From contig JAGQTU010000020.1 in assembly GCA_020438865.1 (NCBI GenBank), positions 1 through 57,730 on the forward strand: 57,730 nt of DNA, written 5' to 3'. Under the pieces are notes generated by a model. It did no database searches, was not told the DNA's origin, and saw only the letters and a program-made list of their open reading frames with translations. Position 1 is the first letter of the stretch; the number at the start of each line of letters is the position of its first letter. Source of the DNA: Mycobacterium sp. GTDB taxonomy: Bacteria > Actinomycetota > Actinomycetes > Mycobacteriales > Mycobacteriaceae. Shown in pieces: positions 33,238 through 42,469 of the stretch. A program made the position numbers and the translations under genes.

Positions 33238-35610
33238 TCAGTCGGTCGCCGCGACGGCGGCCAGCGTCACCGGTGCCGGGCGCCCGACGAGGTATCCCTG
33301 CAGTTGGTCGACCCCGAGTTCGACCAGCCGGTCCCGGATCGCGGCGTCCTCGACGCCCTCGGCGGTGGTGAGCAGCCCGAATTCCCTGGCGATGTCGATG
33401 ATCGCCCGGACGACGGACTCGTCCTGGGGGTTGCGCAGCAGGCCGAAGACAAAGCTCTGGTCGATCTTCAACTTGTTCACCGCCATCCCGCGAAGCTCGG
33501 TGAACGAGCCGAACCCGGTGCCGAAGTCGTCGAGCGCCAGGCGGCAGCCCAGCCGCCGCATGTCTTCGGAGAAGCGCTCGGCGAGTTCGGTCGAGGCCAG
33601 GGCGGTGTGCTCGGTGATCTCGAAGGACAGCCGGCCTGCGACGTCACCGGCCTGCCGCAGCTCCTCGACGATCGCCGACATGGTGGCCGCGTCGTTGATC
33701 GAGGCCGCCGAGATGTTCACGTCGACCCGACGGCCGGCCCGGGCCAACTCGATGGCCCGCGTCAGCATGAACCGGTCGATGGTCGGCATCATGCCGAACC
33801 TCCGGGCCTGTGGAAGGAACTCGTCGGGCACCATCACCTGCCCGTCGATCCCGACCATCCGAACCAGCAGTTCCTCCTCGACCACTTCACCCGACCGGGC
33901 GTCGACGATCGGCTGGGCGTAGGCGACCAGGCGTCCGTCGGCGATCGCGCTCGACAACGACTCCCCGAACTCCAGGCGTTCCCGCAGTTCGCGCTCGACC
34001 GGGGTGACGTCGGTGACCTGGATCAGGAAGTTCTCCAGGCGGCCGCCGGCGTCGCGGATGCAGGTCACCGAGTGGTCCCCCCAGATCTGGTGACCGTCGG
34101 CGTGGACGTACTGGTTGATCATCCGGTAGGAATCGCTGCGGCCCTTCAGCATGGCGTTGATGTTGGTCCAGTTCTCCTCGCGGTAGTCCGGGTCCGTCAC
34201 CTCGTCCCAGGTCATCTGGAGCAGCGTGTCGGCCTCGTAGCCGAGGAACCGGCACATCTGCTGGTTCACCTCCTCGACGCGCCCTTCGGCGCTCATCAGG
34301 CACATGCCGACGGCCGCGTTCTCCATCGAGCGCCGGAAACGCTCGTCGGCGATGGCCTTCTGCCTGTTGGCCTCCTCCGTCGCCTGTTCGGCCGCCACTT
34401 CCTCGTCGACGAGATGGGCCGCGATGACCGCGCCGTCGCGGTTACCCTCGGCGTCGAAGAAGGGTTTGACGTTCACGTGGAACCAGTGCGCAGCGCCGTC
34501 GACCGAACGCATTCGCACGCGCTGACTGACGACACCGCCCGCACCGACCTTCTGCCAGCGGTCGGCGTGTGCCTGGACATCCTCGGCCGCAACGAATTCC
34601 AGCAACGGTCGGCCCAGCCAATGTTCCGGGGACGCCCCCAGCACGTCTTTGACGTTCGGGGAGATCCAGGCGATTCGGTTGCCGCCGGTGCCGTCCTGCC
34701 GGGTGTGACAGACCAGGTCCCCGGCATTCTCGGCAAGGAGGCGATACGTGGCCTCCGAGTCCGCGATCATCTTGTTCTGCTGTCGAAGCGCCTCGGTGAG
34801 AGCGACCTCGTTGGTGACGTCGGTGACCTGGGCGATCAGGTACTCGACCTGGCCGTCCGGTTTGCGGAGGCAGCCCAGGGACATGTCACCCCAGATCCGA
34901 TGGCCGTCGGCGTGGATGAACTGTCTGGTGAATCGGTAGGAGTCGACCTCTCCGGACAGCATCCGTTCGATGTTGACCGCTCCGCCCTCGAGGTATTCCG
35001 GTGCGAGCAGATCCTGCCAGGTCATCGTCATAAGGGTCTGCGCCTCATACCCGACGAAGCGGCACAGGGCGTTATTTACGTCTGCGAAACGACCATCCGG
35101 GGTGGCGAGGCACATGCCGACCGCGGCGTTGTCCATGGAGCCGCGGTAGAGGGCCTCGGAGGCGGCCAAGCGTTGCGCGATGCGGTATCGCTCGGTGACA
35201 TCGCGCCAGGTGACCACGATGGTGCTGGCGGTGGCGCGATTGGCTCGAAGGTCGTAGCGGCGAGTGTCCATGAAGAACTCGTTGTCATAGGCGAAGTCGT
35301 TGACGATGAGTGGGTCACCGTTATCGAGACAGCGGATGAGCGCGGGGAGCATCGCGTCCTTGATGCCCGGCGTGCCGTCGGTGATCGAGCGGCCGACGAG
35401 TTCGGCACGGGACAACCCGATGTAGTCACACGTCGCCTGGTTGACCTGCCGAAAACAGAAGTCGACGATCCGGCCGGAGGGATCCCGTGCCGCTTCCAGT
35501 AGCACGCACGGGTCCAGCAACGCGTCAGCGCTGGCCCGCAACACAGCGATGGCCGCGCGCTGGGCTGCGAGGAGGCCGGCGTCGTCGCCGGGCGCGGGCT
35601 GTACGGACAC
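33238..35610 (-). CDS. PAS-EAL protein, probable cyclic-di-GMP phosphodiesterase
   Basis: A 790-aa protein. About four PAS domains fill residues 20-540; the second and fourth are near-duplicates (AAVGMCLATPDGRFADVNNA against AAVGMCLMSAEGRVEEVNQQ). The C-terminal EAL domain covers roughly 545-785. Catalytic motifs are mostly intact: ELL in place of EAL, VNISAA, FEITEH, LALDDFGTGFG, LKIDQSF, TTAEGVED and QGYLVGRP. The GGDEF domain is absent, so it should degrade rather than make c-di-GMP. No membrane segment is visible, so sensing is probably cytosolic. GTG 35610 lies 6 nt after TAGGAT on the minus strand, suggesting a leaderless message. It is not part of the flanking operons. Confidence 0.85.
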   Translation of the reverse strand: MSVQPAPGDDAGLLAAQRAAIAVLRASADALLDPCVLLEAARDPSGRIVDFCFRQVNQATCDYIGLSRAELVGRSITDGTPGIKDAMLPALIRCLDNGDPLIVNDFAYDNEFFMDTRRYDLRANRATASTIVVTWRDVTERYRIAQRLAASEALYRGSMDNAAVGMCLATPDGRFADVNNALCRFVGYEAQTLMTMTWQDLLAPEYLEGGAVNIERMLSGEVDSYRFTRQFIHADGHRIWGDMSLGCLRKPDGQVEYLIAQVTDVTNEVALTEALRQQNKMIADSEATYRLLAENAGDLVCHTRQDGTGGNRIAWISPNVKDVLGASPEHWLGRPLLEFVAAEDVQAHADRWQKVGAGGVVSQRVRMRSVDGAAHWFHVNVKPFFDAEGNRDGAVIAAHLVDEEVAAEQATEEANRQKAIADERFRRSMENAAVGMCLMSAEGRVEEVNQQMCRFLGYEADTLLQMTWDEVTDPDYREENWTNINAMLKGRSDSYRMINQYVHADGHQIWGDHSVTCIRDAGGRLENFLIQVTDVTPVERELRERLEFGESLSSAIADGRLVAYAQPIVDARSGEVVEEELLVRMVGIDGQVMVPDEFLPQARRFGMMPTIDRFMLTRAIELARAGRRVDVNISAASINDAATMSAIVEELRQAGDVAGRLSFEITEHTALASTELAERFSEDMRRLGCRLALDDFGTGFGSFTELRGMAVNKLKIDQSFVFGLLRNPQDESVVRAIIDIAREFGLLTTAEGVEDAAIRDRLVELGVDQLQGYLVGRPAPVTLAAVAATD

Positions 35611-35749
35611 CCTGTCATCCTAAGTCGGGTTACCCGCGTCGACCGGCGTAAAGGGCGTTCTACCGGCGAAAACGTATCAGCACCCGCAAAGCCGGCACAT
35701 TTACGTACCTATCGGCTGATTTCGGCCAGTGCCTTTGCGAGGCACTTCG

Positions 35750-35896
35750 TCAGTTCTCGACACCGTCCGGGCCCACTGTCAGTTCCTCTGTGGACCGGCC
35801 GGAGCCGGCCAGGACCTTCGCGGTGACGACCGCGGCCGTCAACGCGCCCGTCACCAGGCCCGCCGCGAGCACGCCGGTCCACTCGGAACTGAACAC
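35750..35896 (-). CDS. possible small membrane protein
   Basis: A frame of 48 codons from GTG 35896 (TTG 35908 is an alternative) encodes one hydrophobic helix, WTGVLAAGLVTGALTAAVVT, and then a polar tail ending GPDGVEN. No ribosome binding site is visible, and the frame remains open upstream without recognisable protein. The rest of the gap 35611-35967 shows nothing convincing. It could be a real single-helix peptide or a decayed gene end. Confidence 0.25.
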   Translation of the reverse strand: MFSSEWTGVLAAGLVTGALTAAVVTAKVLAGSGRSTEELTVGPDGVEN

Positions 35897-35967
35897 AGCA
35901 AAATCCAAAACCGAAACCGCGATGGGGTCAATGAACGTGACCGGATCGTCACGCAGCCGTGCCCCGC

Positions 35968-36366
35968 CTACGCGGAGGGCGGCGCGAAGAACTCCAGCGT
36001 GATCCCGTCCGGGTCGCGGAAGCTCAGGCCCGAGCCGTAGTGAGCGTCCACGATGCCGCCGTGGCCGATGCCCAACTCGTCGAGCCGGGCCGCCCACCGT
36101 TCGAGTTCGGCCCGGTCGGCGCAGCCGAATGCGACATGGTCCAGCCCGACGTTGTGCTCGCTGAACCCCGGCGCCGACGGTGGCGCGGTGTGCTGGTGCA
36201 GCCCGAACAACGTGCCGCCGCCGATCAGGAACACCGAGTGATGAAAACCGGCCTCGGTGTCCTCGTCGAGAACCGGGTCGGCGCCGATCAGGGCGCGGTA
36301 CCACGGCACGCTGACCGACAGGTCGTGCACGGTGACCGCCACGTGGGTCAGGCCCGGAAAAGTCAT
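35968..36366 (-). CDS. VOC (glyoxalase/dioxygenase superfamily) protein
   Basis: A 132-aa protein from ATG 36366 (MTFPGLTHVAVTVHDL). It has the paired beta-alpha-beta-beta-beta modules of vicinal-oxygen-chelate proteins: His in LTHVAVTV, LDHVAFGC in the second half, and Glu in the terminal GITLEFFAPP, which together make the metal site. Such proteins act as glyoxalases, dioxygenases or drug-binding proteins; the substrate is unknown. It is divergent from cobD across 117 bp and unrelated to its neighbours. Confidence 0.8.
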   Translation of the reverse strand: MTFPGLTHVAVTVHDLSVSVPWYRALIGADPVLDEDTEAGFHHSVFLIGGGTLFGLHQHTAPPSAPGFSEHNVGLDHVAFGCADRAELERWAARLDELGIGHGGIVDAHYGSGLSFRDPDGITLEFFAPPSA

Positions 36367-36483
36367 CGCGACATCCCATCTGTGAGTTCTCTTGTACTGA
36401 ATACGAATTCGAGGTGGGCCGGGTGCGAACGACACCGTCCGGCCTGCGCGGGCCTAGTACACCACGTGTGAAAGAGTTCCGGG

Positions 36484-37449
36484 GTGTTAGTGCGCAGACC
36501 GTGGCGGGGCGCCGGGATACTCGTCGGCCAACTGGCCGATGCCGTCTTCGCCGACCCGGCGCACGCCCATCCGGTCGCGGGTTTCGGTTGGTGCGCAGCC
36601 GCACTGGAGCGGGTGACCTACCGCGACGGCCGCGCCGCCGGAGCGCTGCAGGTGGCGGTGCTGGTCGGTGCGCTGGCCGGTGCGGGCGCAGTGGTCGAAC
36701 GGTCCGCCCGCCGCGGGCAGTCGCCGGCGGCGGCGATGGCCTTGGCCACCTGGGTGGCGCTGGGCGGCACCACCCTGGCCCGCACCGGCACCCGATTGGC
36801 CGACCTGCTCGACGCCGGTGACGTCGACGGAGCCCGGGGGTTGTTGCCGTCGCTGTGCGGGCGGGACCCCGCCGTGCTCGACGCCGCCGGGTTGGCCCGC
36901 GCGGCGCTGGAATCGGTGGCGGAGAACACCTCGGACGCACACGTCGCGCCGCTGCTGTGGGCGGCGCTCGGCGGGGTGCCCGGGGTGCTGGCGTATCGCG
37001 GGATCAACACCCTGGACGCGATGATCGGCAACCGCTCGCCTCGCTATGCCCGATTCGGTTGGGCTGCAGCGAAATTGGACGACCTGGCCAACTACGCGCC
37101 GGCGCGGGTGGCCGGTGCGTTGGTCGCGGTGTGCGCGCCGGCCGTCGGCGGGTCGACGTCGGGGGCGCTGGGGGCCTGGCGCCGCGACGCCGCCCGACAC
37201 CCCAGCCCGAACGCCGGCGTTGTAGAAGCCGCGTTCGCCGGCGCGCTCGGGGTGCGACTCGGCGGACCCACCCAGTACCACCACGAACTCGAAATCCGGC
37301 CCAGCCTCGGTGCGGGCCCGGCCCCCGCGGCCGACGACCTGCGCCGCGCGGTGCGGCTGTCGCGGACCGTGCAGGTCGCCGCGGCGGCGTTGGCGGTGCT
37401 GGTCAGCGTCGCCGGCCGTAGCGGTCGGCCAGCTTGTCCTCGACGGTGA
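36484..37449 (+). CDS. cobD: adenosylcobinamide-phosphate synthase CobD/CbiB
   Basis: A 321-aa integral membrane protein of the CobD/CbiB family, with several hydrophobic segments and the family segment RAALESVAENTSDAHVAPLL followed by YRGINTLDAMIG. It attaches the aminopropanol arm in adenosylcobalamin synthesis. Start is GTG 36484 (GTG 36490 also possible). Its last 47 bp overlap the 3' end of the convergent SURF1 gene, so the final CobD residues (GRSGRPACPRR) share DNA with the SURF1 C-terminus. Confidence 0.9.
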   Translation: MLVRRPWRGAGILVGQLADAVFADPAHAHPVAGFGWCAAALERVTYRDGRAAGALQVAVLVGALAGAGAVVERSARRGQSPAAAMALATWVALGGTTLARTGTRLADLLDAGDVDGARGLLPSLCGRDPAVLDAAGLARAALESVAENTSDAHVAPLLWAALGGVPGVLAYRGINTLDAMIGNRSPRYARFGWAAAKLDDLANYAPARVAGALVAVCAPAVGGSTSGALGAWRRDAARHPSPNAGVVEAAFAGALGVRLGGPTQYHHELEIRPSLGAGPAPAADDLRRAVRLSRTVQVAAAALAVLVSVAGRSGRPACPRR

Positions 37450-38230
37450 GCGGTGCGGCCGGCGCCTGCTCGGCGGCCCGGGCCGCGGCGGCCTCCCGGC
37501 GCCGCGCCCGGATCTCGGAGTAGACGAAGTAGCCGAGCCCGATCGGGGCCAGGATGCCGAACGCGATCCACTGGATTCCGTACGACAGGAACGGCCCGGA
37601 GTCCAGATGCGGAAGCTCGATGACGCCCAGCCCGCCGGGTTGGTCCTCCACCAGCTGCAGGTACGAGCCGGCCAGCGGCGTGCCGGTCACCTTCGCGACC
37701 TGGCCGATGTCGATGGCGTACACCTGGGTGAGGCCACCCTCGGTGAACGGCGGCTTGTCCGCCGGTGCGGTCTCCGAGTCGCGCAGCCGCGCGGTGATGT
37801 CCACCCTGCCGGTCGGCGGCGCCGCGACGGGCGGCACCGCGGTGCCCTGCTCGGGTTTCACATAGCCCCGGTCGACGAGCACCACCGGCCCGCCGTCGAC
37901 GGCGAAGGGCGCCAGCACCTCGTAGGCGGGCGCGCCCCCGATGACTCGGAGCCGGGCGAGCACCGGCGGCACCGGCAGGTAATGCCCGGTGGCCGTCACC
38001 CGGCGCCACTGGGCACCGGGCGCGGACGAATCCTGGCGCGGCAGCAACGTCGTCACCGGCACCGGGTCGGCGCTCAGCGACGCCTGGATCTGATGGTTCT
38101 CCCGCGAGGTCTTGGTGTTCTTGCCCAGCTGCCAGGGGGCCAGCACGGTGAAGCACAGGTAGGCGAACGCCACCACGACGAGCGCCAGGGCCACCCAGCC
38201 CGGCTTGACCACAAAGCTCCAGCGCCGCAT
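37403..38230 (-). CDS. SURF1 family cytochrome oxidase assembly protein
   Basis: A 275-aa protein with two transmembrane helices, one at each end: WVALALVVVAFAYLCFTVLA near residues 12-31 and IAFGILAPIGLGYFVYSEI near 230. Between them lies a SURF1 beta-rich domain with PVVLVDRGYV and an IQWIAFG segment. SURF1 helps insert heme a into cytochrome c oxidase. The ATG shares its A with the ptpA TGA (TGATG), so it is translationally coupled to ptpA. A charged Ala-rich tail follows the second helix in the cytosol. Confidence 0.88.
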   Translation of the reverse strand: MRRWSFVVKPGWVALALVVVAFAYLCFTVLAPWQLGKNTKTSRENHQIQASLSADPVPVTTLLPRQDSSAPGAQWRRVTATGHYLPVPPVLARLRVIGGAPAYEVLAPFAVDGGPVVLVDRGYVKPEQGTAVPPVAAPPTGRVDITARLRDSETAPADKPPFTEGGLTQVYAIDIGQVAKVTGTPLAGSYLQLVEDQPGGLGVIELPHLDSGPFLSYGIQWIAFGILAPIGLGYFVYSEIRARRREAAAARAAEQAPAAPLTVEDKLADRYGRRR

Positions 38231-38724
38231 CAGCCCGCGAGCCCCTCATCGGCCAGGCGTTCGTCGACCCAGGCGTGCAGCCCGGGCAAGGCGGCCTCGA
38301 TCACGGTGAACGCCTCTTCGAAGTCGGCGTGGTCGCCGTAGTAGGGATCTTCGACGTCCAGCGGGTGGGCACCCGAGCGCGGGTCGAACGAGCGCAGCAT
38401 GCGCAACCGCTCCGGCTCCACCCCGAGGTCGGTCAGCATCCGCAGGTGGTTGCGGCCGAGCGCGATCACCAGGTCGGCGGCCAGATGCTCGTCGCACACC
38501 TGGGCCGCACGGTGCCCGGTGGGGTAGCCGTGCGCGCGCAGCACCCGGTTGGCGCGGTCGTCCGCCTCGTCGCCGGCATGCCAGCCGCCGGTGCCCGCGC
38601 TGCTCACCCGCACCACGTCGGCAAGACCGCGCTCGCGGATCTGGTGGGCGAACATCTTCTCCGCCATCGGGGACCGGCAGATGTTGCCCGAGCAGACGAA
38701 CGTCACGTGCAGCAGCTCAGACAC
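38230..38724 (-). CDS. ptpA: low-molecular-weight protein tyrosine phosphatase PtpA
   Basis: A 164-aa phosphatase. The P-loop CX5R is CSGNICRS (Cys11, Arg17), with the general-acid Asp in EDPYYGD. This matches PtpA (Rv2234), which in pathogens is secreted and acts on host proteins; in a saprophyte its role is probably bacterial signalling. It overlaps the upstream HAD gene by 8 bp and the SURF1 gene by one base, so the three genes form one operon. Confidence 0.93.
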   Translation of the reverse strand: MSELLHVTFVCSGNICRSPMAEKMFAHQIRERGLADVVRVSSAGTGGWHAGDEADDRANRVLRAHGYPTGHRAAQVCDEHLAADLVIALGRNHLRMLTDLGVEPERLRMLRSFDPRSGAHPLDVEDPYYGDHADFEEAFTVIEAALPGLHAWVDERLADEGLAG

Positions 38725-39388
38725 CGAGCACCTCGCGCAGTGCCGGCACCGAGTGGACGTGCGCGGCCGCCGCGACCGCCACGTCGGGCTCTAGGAAGTC
38801 CGCGGCCCCGTAACCCCAGCCCACCACGACGGTGTCGATGCCGTGCTCGGCCGCGCCCGCCACGTCGTGTGCGCGGTCGCCGACCATCAGCACCCGCGCC
38901 GGTACCGGATCAAGCTGCGCCAGCGCGTGGGCGACCACGTCGGCCTTGCTCGAGCGCGAACCGTCGACGCTGGCGCCGGCGATGACCTCGAAATGGTCGG
39001 TCAGCCCGAAGTGGTCCAGGATGCGCCGCGCCGTCGGCTCCGCCTTGGACGTCGCGACGGCGAGCCGGACGCCGGCGGCGCGCAGGTCGGCCAGCAGCCG
39101 GTCGATCCCGTCGAAGAGCCGGTTGCGGGCCCAGCCGCGGCTGGTGTAGTCGGCCCGGTAGGCCGCGATGGCCTCGTCGGCGCGCTCGCCGAGGCCCATG
39201 CCCTGCAGCGTCTGGTGCATGGGCGGTCCGACGATCCGTCCGGCCAGGTCGCCGGGGGGAACCTCGGCGCCGATCGAGGCCAGCGCGTGGCGGAAGCTGG
39301 CCACGATGCCGTCGGCCGAATCGGTCAGCGTGCCGTCCAGATCGAAGATCACCAACTGCGGGCGGCTGCCGGAGGCGGTGCATGTCAC
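38717..39388 (-). CDS. HAD superfamily hydrolase, PtkA-like by position
   Basis: A 223-aa HAD protein. Motif I is FDLDGTLTDS (Asp nucleophile and Asp acid-base), motif II is AVATSKAEPTARR, and motifs III-IV end in VLMVGDRAHDVAGAAEHG. It resembles phosphoglycolate phosphatase-type enzymes. In M. tuberculosis the gene at this position, Rv2232/PtkA, is a HAD-type protein reported to phosphorylate PtpA; that protein is longer (about 291 aa). Kinase activity here is therefore uncertain, and a small-molecule phosphatase is equally likely. The start is GTG 39388. Confidence 0.82.
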   Translation of the reverse strand: MTCTASGSRPQLVIFDLDGTLTDSADGIVASFRHALASIGAEVPPGDLAGRIVGPPMHQTLQGMGLGERADEAIAAYRADYTSRGWARNRLFDGIDRLLADLRAAGVRLAVATSKAEPTARRILDHFGLTDHFEVIAGASVDGSRSSKADVVAHALAQLDPVPARVLMVGDRAHDVAGAAEHGIDTVVVGWGYGAADFLEPDVAVAAAAHVHSVPALREVLGV

Positions 39389-39486
39389 GGACCCATTGTC
39401 GCCGATGGCCGACCGGTGCAGGCGAATGCCTGCCCATGCGGCCCGCGCATTACTGTGCTTGAGGTGGTGACTGGGCAGGTGTTGCG

Positions 39487-40626
39487 GTGAGCGTTCGACT
39501 CGCCGACGTCATCGCGGTGCTCGACGCGGCCTACCCGCCGGGCCTGGCGCAGGGCTGGGACTCGGTCGGCCTGGTCTGCGGTGATCCCGACGATCCCGTC
39601 GACTCGGTCACGGTGGCCGTCGACGCCACCGCCGAGGTGGTGGCGTCGGTGGCCGAGCGGGGACTGCTGTTGGCCCACCATCCGCTGCTGCTGCGCGGGG
39701 TGGACACGGTCGCGGCCAGCACCCCGAAGGGGGCGCTGATCCACCACCTGATCCGCCGATCGGCGGCGCTGTTCACCGCGCACACCAACGCCGACTCCGC
39801 CAACCCGGGCGTCTCCGACGCGCTGGCCGAGGTGCTCGGCCTGACCGTGGAGGGGGTGCTCGAGCCGGCCGCCGGTGGCCCGCAGGTGGACAAGTGGGTG
39901 ATCTACGTGCCGCCGGAGAGCGCCCAGGCGGTGCGGGCCGCGGTGTTCGAGGCCGGGGCCGGCCGCATCGGTGACTACTCGCAGTGCAGTTGGAGCATCA
40001 CGGGTATCGGTCAGTTCCTGCCGGACGACGGCGCCACCCCGGCGGTGGGGACGGTCGGGGCGCTCGAACGGGTGCCCGAGGACCGGGTGGAGGTCGTCGC
40101 CCCGGCTCGGCTGCGCGGGCCGGTGCTGGCCGCGATGCGCGCGGCGCACCCCTACGAGGAGCCGGCGTTCGACGTACTGTCCCTCGCCCCGCTGCCCACC
40201 GGGGTGGGTCTCGGCCGCATCGGCCGCCTGCCGCGGCCACAACGCTTCGCGGACTTCGTCGCGGCAGTGGATTCCGTTCTGCCGCGAACCACGTGGGGTA
40301 TCCGTGCGGCCGGTGACCCGGACCGTCCGGTGGCCGTGGTGGCGGTCTGCGGCGGTGCGGGCGATTCCCTGCTGGCCGCGGCGTCGGCGGCCGGGGTGGA
40401 CGCCTACCTGACCGCCGACCTGCGCCACCATCCCGCCGACGAGCATCGCCGGGCCTGCGGCGTCGCCCTCGTCGACGTCGCCCACTGGGCCAGCGAACAC
40501 CCCTGGTGCAGTCAGGCCGCCGAACTGCTGCGCGCGCGGTTCGGCGCCGCACTGCCGGTTGCGGTCAGCGACATCCGCACCGATCCCTGGAACATCGACT
40601 ATCGAAGGATTCCTGATGAAAGCTGA
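39487..40626 (+). CDS. Nif3-like dinuclear metal-center protein (Rv2230-like)
   Basis: A 379-aa protein of the Nif3/DUF34 family, sometimes labelled GTP cyclohydrolase 1 type 2 homologue. Metal ligands are visible in [24 protein letters not shown] and a late [13 protein letters not shown]. The central insertion (CutA1-like, about residues 135-240) is the feature of the long bacterial form. Function is not settled; a role with iron or nucleotides is suspected. Start is GTG 39487. The gene overlaps the next by 11 bp, forming an operon with the zinc-ribbon and RNase H genes. Confidence 0.85.
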   Translation: MSVRLADVIAVLDAAYPPGLAQGWDSVGLVCGDPDDPVDSVTVAVDATAEVVASVAERGLLLAHHPLLLRGVDTVAASTPKGALIHHLIRRSAALFTAHTNADSANPGVSDALAEVLGLTVEGVLEPAAGGPQVDKWVIYVPPESAQAVRAAVFEAGAGRIGDYSQCSWSITGIGQFLPDDGATPAVGTVGALERVPEDRVEVVAPARLRGPVLAAMRAAHPYEEPAFDVLSLAPLPTGVGLGRIGRLPRPQRFADFVAAVDSVLPRTTWGIRAAGDPDRPVAVVAVCGGAGDSLLAAASAAGVDAYLTADLRHHPADEHRRACGVALVDVAHWASEHPWCSQAAELLRARFGAALPVAVSDIRTDPWNIDYRRIPDES

Positions 40627-41344
40627 CTCATCGCAACAGCTTTCGCTGTTGGAACTGGCCGAACTGGATGTCGAGTTGTCGCGGCTCAATCACCGCGCGG
40701 CCCATCTGCCCGAGCAGCAGCGGCACGCCGAGATCCAGGCCGAGCAGGGTGGAGTCAACGACCGGCTCTCGGCGCTGACCCTGGCGTTGGAGGACATCGA
40801 CGCGCAGGTGGCGCGGCTGGAGTCCGAGATCGACGGGGTGCGCCAGCGGGAGGACCGGGATCGCGGGTTGCTGGACGCCGGTTCGGTCGGCCCCAAGCAG
40901 CTCGAGGAGTTGCAGCACGAGCTGGACACCCTGCAGCGGCGGCAGTCCAGTCTGGAGGACAGCCTGCTCGAGGTGATGGAGCGCCGCGAACAGCTGGCCG
41001 CCGAGCAGGCCGATGAGGCCGCGAAACTCGATGCGCTACAACAGGACCTGGCGAATACCGCGCAGCTGCGCGACGCCGCCCTGGCCGAGATCGACGACGT
41101 GCGCGGGCAGCGCTCGGCGCGCCGGGAGGAACTGGTGTCCGGGCTGGACGCCGAACTGGCCGATCTCTACGAGCGGCAGCACAGTGCGACAGGGGTGGGT
41201 GCCGCGCGGCTTCAGGGCCGGCGCTGCGGGGCGTGCCGCATCGAGCTGGACCGCGGCGAGATCGCCCGGATCGCGGCCACGCCCGACGACGAGGTGGTGC
41301 GCTGCTCGGAGTGCCGCGCGATCCTGTTGCGGGTGGGCCCGTGA
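40616..41344 (+). CDS. coiled-coil zinc-ribbon protein (Rv2229-like)
   Basis: A 242-aa protein. A long coiled coil spans residues 10-185, rich in Glu, Gln, Arg and Leu heptads (for example [20 protein letters not shown]). The C-terminus carries a four-cysteine zinc ribbon, CGACRIELD...CSECRAILL. This architecture matches the c4-type zinc-ribbon DUF164 family, proposed to bind nucleic acids. The ATG at 40616 overlaps the end of the Nif3 gene, and its TGA overlaps the GTG of the RNase H gene, giving tight coupling. Confidence 0.87.
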   Translation: MKADSSQQLSLLELAELDVELSRLNHRAAHLPEQQRHAEIQAEQGGVNDRLSALTLALEDIDAQVARLESEIDGVRQREDRDRGLLDAGSVGPKQLEELQHELDTLQRRQSSLEDSLLEVMERREQLAAEQADEAAKLDALQQDLANTAQLRDAALAEIDDVRGQRSARREELVSGLDAELADLYERQHSATGVGAARLQGRRCGACRIELDRGEIARIAATPDDEVVRCSECRAILLRVGP

Positions 41345-42432
41345 AGGTCATCGTCGAATGCGACGGCGGCTCGCGCGGTAATCCCGGCCCGGCCGGGTTC
41401 GGCTGTGTGGTGTGGTCGGCCGACCACGGCACCCTGCTGGCCGAACACAAGCAGGCCATCGGCGTCACCACCAACAACGTCGCCGAGTACCGCGCTCTGA
41501 TCGCCGGCCTGGAGGCGGCCCGTCGCCTGGGTGCCGAGGAGGTCGCGGTGGCGGCCGATTCGAAGCTGATCATCGAGCAGATGAGCGGGCGCTGGAAGGT
41601 CAAGCACCCCGACATGGCCGAATTGCATCAGCAGGCAAGGGCGTTGGCGTCGACGTTCGACTCGGTGACCTACGAGTGGATCCCGCGCGAGCGCAACGCG
41701 CACGCCGACCGGCTGGCCAACGAGGCGATGGATGCGGCCACGGGCGAGGGCGCGACCATCGCCGACCCGCCGGCCGGCGCGGTCGCGGTGCCGCCGGCCG
41801 CCTGGACCGGCAACCAGGGCGCGCCGACGCGCATGCTGCTGCTGCGCCACGGGCAGACCGAGCTGTCCCGGCAGCGCCGCTACTCCGGGCGGGGCAACCC
41901 CGAACTGACCGAGACCGGCCGCGCCCAGGCGGACGCCGCCGCCCGCTACCTCGCCGGCCGAGGCGGCGTGGAGGCGGTCGTCACCTCGCCGCTGCAACGC
42001 TCCTATGACACCGCGGCCGCCGCCGCCAAGGCGCTCGGCCTGGAGGTGAGTGTGGACGACGACCTCATCGAGACCGACTTCGGCGCCTGGGAGGGGTTGA
42101 CGTTCCGGGAGGCCGCCGAACGCGACCCCGATCTGCACCTGCAGTGGCTGCGCAACACCAGCCTGCGGCCGCCCGGTGGGGAGAGCTTCGACGATGTGCA
42201 GCAGCGGGTGCAGCGGGCGCGCAACCGGATCATCGCCGAGCACGGCGGTGCCACCGTGCTGGTGGTCTCGCACGTCACGCCGATCAAGACCATGCTGCGG
42301 CTGGCGCTCGACGCCGGCACCAGCATCCTGCAGCGCCTGCACCTCGACCTGGCCTCGCTGAGCATCGCCGAGTTCTATCCGGACGGCAACGCGTCGGTCC
42401 GTCTGGTGAACCAGACCTCCTACCTGGGCTAA
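41341..42432 (+). CDS. bifunctional RNase H1 / histidine acid phosphatase (CobC-like) fusion
   Basis: A 363-aa fusion. Residues 1-135 form an RNase HI domain: VECDGGSRGNPG (first Asp), NNVAEYRALIAGLEAA (Glu), VAADSKLIIEQMSG (Asp) and NAHADRLANEA (last Asp). Residues 160-363 form a histidine phosphatase: LLLRHGQTELS (RHG), TSPLQRSYDTA, LIETDFGAWEGL and VVSHVTPIKTM. The M. tuberculosis homologue Rv2228c is reported to have RNase H and alpha-ribazole phosphatase activity, the latter being the CobC step of cobalamin synthesis. Start GTG 41341 overlaps the upstream TGA. Its phosphatase could serve the same pathway as cobD nearby. Confidence 0.92.
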   Translation: MKVIVECDGGSRGNPGPAGFGCVVWSADHGTLLAEHKQAIGVTTNNVAEYRALIAGLEAARRLGAEEVAVAADSKLIIEQMSGRWKVKHPDMAELHQQARALASTFDSVTYEWIPRERNAHADRLANEAMDAATGEGATIADPPAGAVAVPPAAWTGNQGAPTRMLLLRHGQTELSRQRRYSGRGNPELTETGRAQADAAARYLAGRGGVEAVVTSPLQRSYDTAAAAAKALGLEVSVDDDLIETDFGAWEGLTFREAAERDPDLHLQWLRNTSLRPPGGESFDDVQQRVQRARNRIIAEHGGATVLVVSHVTPIKTMLRLALDAGTSILQRLHLDLASLSIAEFYPDGNASVRLVNQTSYLG

Positions 42433-42469
42433 TCGCGCAGGTGCACCCGGGACGGGCAAGCTGTGCGGC

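Noticed and set aside
33175-35502. 775-codon plus-strand frame opposite the EAL gene
   Set aside because: It begins inside the tRNA and has no recognisable domain; the minus-strand PAS and EAL motifs are unambiguous.
35897-36940. Extension of the small membrane frame into a 396-codon protein
   Set aside because: The upstream part is antisense to cobD and overlaps the VOC gene in another frame, with Arg/Pro-rich composition.
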